NCBI RefSeq assembly: GCF_001613325.1
Contig: NZ_BDCD01000016.1
Location: 124,001 to 188,000, forward strand
DNA from: Nocardia yamanashiensis NBRC 100130
GTDB lineage: Bacteria; Actinomycetota; Actinomycetes; Mycobacteriales; Mycobacteriaceae
Direction: 5' to 3'
Length of the DNA: 64,000 nucleotides
Shown here piece by piece: positions 61,009 to 64,000 of the stretch. The first letter of the stretch is position 1; each line of letters opens with the position of its first letter. The notes below the pieces were generated by a model, which saw nothing but the letters and a program-made list of their open reading frames with translations, was not told the origin of the DNA and searched no databases. A program made the position numbers and the translations under genes.

Positions 61009-61731
61009 ATGCGCGGTCGTGTCCTGAGTGTCATCGGTGTGATCGGCGCACTGGTGGCGGTACTGACAATCGCCGGTACCGGCCAGGTCCGGGCGCGCGG
61101 CGGCGTCGTCCTCGGCGGCGGCTCCGGCATCGCGATCGGCGAGGACGATCCGGCCGGCCTGTGGCTGTGCACCCTGACCGCCGTCGGCTACGACCGCGCG
61201 GGCCGCCCGGTCGGCATCACCGCCGGGCACTGCGGCGACCCCGGCGACCGCATCCGCGCCGAGACCGCCTTGGGCGCGGGCGAGGTCGGCCGCATCGCCG
61301 ACACCGACTACTACTGGGACTGGGCGGTCATCGAATTCGACCCGGCCAAGGTGAATCTCGTCCGCGCCGTCGGCCCCGCCGTCATCGCCGGTGTCGGCGC
61401 CCGCCCGGGCGTCCTGCAAACGGTCTGCAAGAACGGCCGCACCACCGGTTTCTCCTGCGGCCCGGTCTGGGAGAACCTGAGCGGCGGCTTCTCCAGCCAC
61501 GTCTGCGCCGACTACGGCGACTCCGGCTCCCCGGTCCTGGTGGGCGACCGCCTGGTCGGCATGATCGTCTCCGGCGACCCGTACATCCTCGGCAGCGTCA
61601 CCGCCGGCCTGCCCTCCTGCACCAACCCCGTCAACCCGGTCCACGAACCCGATATGGCCACCGATATCAACGTGGTGCTCGGAGAAATCAACGCGCGCAA
61701 CGGCATCGGCGCGGGCTTCCGGCCCGCCTAG
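61009..61731 (+). CDS. Secreted trypsin-like serine protease (S1 family)
   Basis: A 240-aa exported protease. The signal peptide is at about 1-28. The catalytic triad is His74 in TAGHC, Asp104 in WDWAVIEF and Ser172 in GDSGSP. Cys54/75, 140/150 and 166/204 could form disulfides. No pro-domain is obvious, so it may be of the short streptogrisin-like type. It is convergent with the MarR gene, sharing the CTAG that forms both stops. The specificity pocket cannot be called. Confidence 0.88.
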   Translation: MRGRVLSVIGVIGALVAVLTIAGTGQVRARGGVVLGGGSGIAIGEDDPAGLWLCTLTAVGYDRAGRPVGITAGHCGDPGDRIRAETALGAGEVGRIADTDYYWDWAVIEFDPAKVNLVRAVGPAVIAGVGARPGVLQTVCKNGRTTGFSCGPVWENLSGGFSSHVCADYGDSGSPVLVGDRLVGMIVSGDPYILGSVTAGLPSCTNPVNPVHEPDMATDINVVLGEINARNGIGAGFRPA

Positions 61732-62231
61732 ATCCCGCGCCGCGGATAGGGCTCGATATCGCGCAGCCGCTCGCGGTGGATGCGCTGGAGTTCGCCCGCG
61801 CGATTGAGAAAGGTCGCGATGAGTTCGAGCTCGGCGGGGTCGTACCAGTTGAGCATCATCTTGTAGCCCTCGTCGACCAGGGCCGAGATGAGTTCGTGAA
61901 CGCGGCGGGCGGCCAGGTCGGTGGCGACGACGATGACGCGGCGGCGGTCGGTGGGATGCAGGGCGCGGGTGATGTAGCCCTGTTTCTCCAGCCGGTTGAG
62001 CAGGATGGTGGCGCCCGCGGGCGTGAGGTTCAGCCGTTCGGCGAGCGTGCCGGGCGTGGTGGACTGGTCGTCGCCGAGCAGCACGATTTCCAGTGCGCGC
62101 CTGTCGGTTTCGTTCACTCCCAGTAACCGGATGATTTCGCGGGCGAGATCTTCGAGGGTGCCGTGGTAGAACTCCAAGGCTCGTTTGAGTTCGACGGCGA
62201 TCCGATCGGGTTCGGTTGACATCGGACGCAT
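61728..62231 (-). CDS. MarR-family regulator
   Basis: A 167-aa winged-helix repressor. The HTH-wing region is at about 55-115 (TLAERLNLTPAGATILLNRLEKQGYITRALHPTDRRRV), with the wing DRR motif intact. The start is ATG 62231 close to GGGAG or ATG 62222. Its stop is shared with the protease on the other strand. It may regulate nearby genes, but there is no clear operator in the 62232-62317 gap. Confidence 0.88.
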   Translation of the reverse strand: MRPMSTEPDRIAVELKRALEFYHGTLEDLAREIIRLLGVNETDRRALEIVLLGDDQSTTPGTLAERLNLTPAGATILLNRLEKQGYITRALHPTDRRRVIVVATDLAARRVHELISALVDEGYKMMLNWYDPAELELIATFLNRAGELQRIHRERLRDIEPYPRRGI

Positions 62232-62317
62232 GGGCTCCCAACCTCGAACGCTTGAAACATGAAACCTCGCAATGGATCTCGCCTGCGATGCGTGGGCGAT
62301 AGGATAGTCTGCACCCA

Positions 62318-62360
62318 CGATCCCGGACTGGGCCGGCGGCAACGGCCCAGTCCGGGATCG
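62318..62360. terminator. Very strong hairpin between MarR and secreted-protein genes
   Basis: A 17-bp perfect stem CGATCCCGGACTGGGCC / GGCCCAGTCCGGGATCG with a 9-nt loop. It lies 15 bp after the stop of the secreted protein (minus strand), and is followed on the plus strand by TTTTG. It may work in both directions. Confidence 0.75.
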
Positions 62361-62375
62361 TTTTGTGCGCCGGTG

Positions 62376-62996
62376 CTAGACGACGTTGGTGGTGGTCAGG
62401 GTCGGGGACGGATTCGGGTAGCAGGCGGTCGCCACATTGCCCACGAACGCCACCTTGGTCGTCATGGTCATGCCCGGGCTGGCGTAGCTGGTGCCCGCGT
62501 ACTTGGTGGTGATGGGCGTGCCCGCCGCACCGGCCGTGACATTGATGGTGACCGCGGGCGGCGTGAAGCTGCTGCCGCCGGCGATCGGACCCGGCACGGT
62601 GAGCGTGATGTTCCCGCCCGCCGTGCTCACGGTCCCGGCCACGGTGCCGCCGGAAACGCTGGCGGACACCACCGTCGAATTGGTCGGCGCGGGCCAGGTC
62701 ATCTTCAGATTGCTGATGTTCTGTACCGTGAACCCGGAAGCCGAACTGGGCACCGAGGACGCGCCCGGCGTGAGGGTGATGGCCACCGCGGAGCCGGCGG
62801 CCGCCGAACTGGGCGCGGTCCCGTCCACCGAGGTGCTCATGCTCGAGGTCTGGCCGATGCCGAAGATGGTGCCCTGGCAACTCCAGTTCATGCTGACGCC
62901 CGCGGCATTCGCGGGAGCGGCCAGCGCGAATACGGTGGCAAGGGCCATCGGGGCGACGACACCGACACGTACCAGCCCGGAAGCGATCGATCGCAT
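62376..62996 (-). CDS. Secreted beta-rich protein of unknown function
   Basis: A 206-aa protein. The signal peptide is at about 1-32 (VVAPMALATVFALAAPANA). The mature part is Ser/Thr/Gly/Val-rich with alternating strands, two Cys (about 40 and 193), and no membrane anchor. It looks like an extracellular beta-sandwich of the kind common in Nocardia and Mycobacterium surface proteins (DUF6801-like). The start is ATG 62996, 7 nt after GGAG. The downstream hairpin 62318-62360 fits as its terminator. Confidence 0.75.
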   Translation of the reverse strand: MRSIASGLVRVGVVAPMALATVFALAAPANAAGVSMNWSCQGTIFGIGQTSSMSTSVDGTAPSSAAAGSAVAITLTPGASSVPSSASGFTVQNISNLKMTWPAPTNSTVVSASVSGGTVAGTVSTAGGNITLTVPGPIAGGSSFTPPAVTINVTAGAAGTPITTKYAGTSYASPGMTMTTKVAFVGNVATACYPNPSPTLTTTNVV

Positions 62997-63237
62997 AACT
63001 ATCTCCAATATGTGAAGCAACGGTGCGACCCGTAATGCCGTGCCGCACCGCGAGGGGTCTAAAATGTAACCTGTTCACATCTGGCCGTGGGCTGAAATCG
63101 AAAAGAAAGACGCAGGTCATCATGCCTGCTACCGGGCAGTTCGGTATGTATTTATCCGCAATTAAATATTCAGCCTGGAAAGTTAATTACGCAAAGACCT
63201 TCCGTTGAATGGATGGAATCGCGCGTACTCGATTCCG

Positions 63238-64000
63238 TCATTGAAAATGCAAATTCACCGCGATCTCACGGGCGACGCGATGACCCGATTCGGCCGCGCC
63301 GTCCATGTAACCGGCCCAGCGGGTGGCGGTCTCGGTGCCCGCCCAGTGCAGCGGGCCGATCGGGGCGCGCAGGGCGGGCCCGAAGCGGGTGAGGGTGCCG
63401 GGAGCGGTGAAGGCGCCGTAGCAGCCGCGGCTGTATTCCTCTTCGGCCCAATCGCGTTCGATGAAGGCGACGGGGTTGCGGGCCTGGGGGCCGAAGTAAC
63501 CGGTGAGGTCTTCGATCACCTGGGCGCGGCGGTCGGCGGAGCTCAGGCGTGCGCCCAGGTCGGCGTGGCGGCCTTCGAAGAAGCCGACCAGGACGCCGGG
63601 GGAGTGGTCGGGGAGGGTGTTGTCGAAGACGGTGCCGAGGGCGCGTTTGTCGCTGTTGGCCTGGCCGCTGAAACCGGTTCGGCGCCAGAAGGGTTCGTCG
63701 TAGACGACATTGAATTTGATGACCCGGCCCATGGGCATGCGCTGGACGAGCTGGTCGCGGTCGCCGGGCAGGCCGGGCGTGTAGTGGATGCGTGCCGCCA
63801 GGGGCGGTGGGACGGCGATGACGGCACGGCGGGCGCGAACGGTGGTGGATCCGGCGGTGACGCGCACACCCGCTGGGTCCCAGTCGATTTCGGTGACGGG
63901 CGCGTTCGGGACGACGCGATCCCCCAGGTCTTCGGCCAGGCGTAGCGCGATGGTCTGGGAACCGCCGGCGATGCGATCCTGCTGCGCGCCGCCGGTGGTG
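63238..64000 (-). CDS. Flavin-containing amine oxidase, 5' end cut by window edge
   Basis: The last about 253 residues of a monoamine-oxidase-type flavoenzyme. Visible parts are GGSQTIALRLAEDLG (inner helix that follows the FAD motif), VRARRAVIAVPPPLAARI (FAD-side strand), FIERDWAEEEYSRGCYGAF with the substrate-site residues, and the C-terminal flavin motif GTETATRWAGYMDGAAESG. It ends at 63238. The FAD Rossmann start is outside the window. The substrate (amine, amino acid or other) is unknown. The gap to 62997 holds only AT-rich promoter-like sequence. Confidence 0.9.
   Translation of the reverse strand, partial: TTGGAQQDRIAGGSQTIALRLAEDLGDRVVPNAPVTEIDWDPAGVRVTAGSTTVRARRAVIAVPPPLAARIHYTPGLPGDRDQLVQRMPMGRVIKFNVVYDEPFWRRTGFSGQANSDKRALGTVFDNTLPDHSPGVLVGFFEGRHADLGARLSSADRRAQVIEDLTGYFGPQARNPVAFIERDWAEEEYSRGCYGAFTAPGTLTRFGPALRAPIGPLHWAGTETATRWAGYMDGAAESGHRVAREIAVNLHFQ

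Noticed and set aside
60937..63123. 728-aa minus-strand frame spanning protease, MarR and secreted protein genes
   Set aside because: It covers three well-supported genes in other frames and matches nothing.

Overview
The window looks like chromosome from a high-GC mycolate-type actinomycete, most likely Nocardia or a close relative. The reasons are the strongly GC-rich third codon positions, frequent GTG starts, ATGA/GTGA stop-start overlaps, leaderless promoters, an MMPL transporter, an LGFP-repeat cell-wall protein, and many TetR, XRE and MerR regulators. The species is inferred from gene content only. I see no CRISPR array, no transposase, no integrase and no rRNA. There is one tRNA gene (Pro, GGG).

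Layout. 0-9 kb: phosphoketolase (cut by the left edge), a lipoprotein alpha/beta hydrolase, an MprA/MprB-like two-component pair, a TipA-like MerR regulator, a flavin disulfide reductase divergent from an XRE-cupin regulator, and a double-hotdog thioesterase. 9-17 kb: an XRE-cupin regulator divergent from an arylsulfotransferase-like gene and an NCS2 permease; small membrane proteins and gluconokinase; a TetR gene divergent from an APC permease and a YtcJ-like amidohydrolase. 17-28.5 kb: tRNA-Pro, small secreted and housekeeping-type proteins, Dps, an ammonium transporter, a CPA2 antiporter, an unknown polytopic protein, and an XRE-TPR regulator with a flavoprotein and a small resolvase-like protein. 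28.6-35.4 kb: M3 peptidase, beta-carbonic anhydrase, an envelope/stress group (LGFP protein, 86-aa membrane protein, PRC-barrel/DUF2382), a microbial PARG-like protein and a YihY/BrkB protein. 35.5-44.5 kb: a TetR repressor and a tightly overlapping five-gene operon (extradiol dioxygenase, FAH-family hydrolase, acyl-CoA synthetase, DoxX-like protein, class A flavin hydroxylase) followed by an MMPL exporter. The same TGACG-N4-CGTCA operator lies upstream of the operon (twice) and of the exporter (once), so they probably form one regulon. 44.5-50 kb: an accessory stretch with a broken acetyltransferase, a DUF4765-like protein, a CPBP protease, a DUF1576 protein, a GNAT and a TetR.

50-60 kb is the most interesting region: a probable light and singlet-oxygen response cluster. 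It holds a divergent isoprenyl-synthase-like gene, a DNA photolyase, an SDR, a lipocalin, and a run of overlapping genes (FAD oxidoreductase, DUF1365, cyclopropane-synthase-like methyltransferase, small membrane protein) that ends in a CarH/LitR-type MerR-B12 regulator. A second MerR-B12 paralogue is convergent with the first. Both keep the Trp, Glu-His and His residues expected for adenosylcobalamin light sensing. A nearly identical 24-bp box, with a 19-bp MerR-type promoter spacer, precedes the photolyase and the lipocalin operon.

60-64 kb: an unknown membrane protein, a secreted trypsin-like protease, a MarR regulator, a secreted beta-rich protein with a strong hairpin downstream, and the 3' part of a flavin amine oxidase cut by the right edge.
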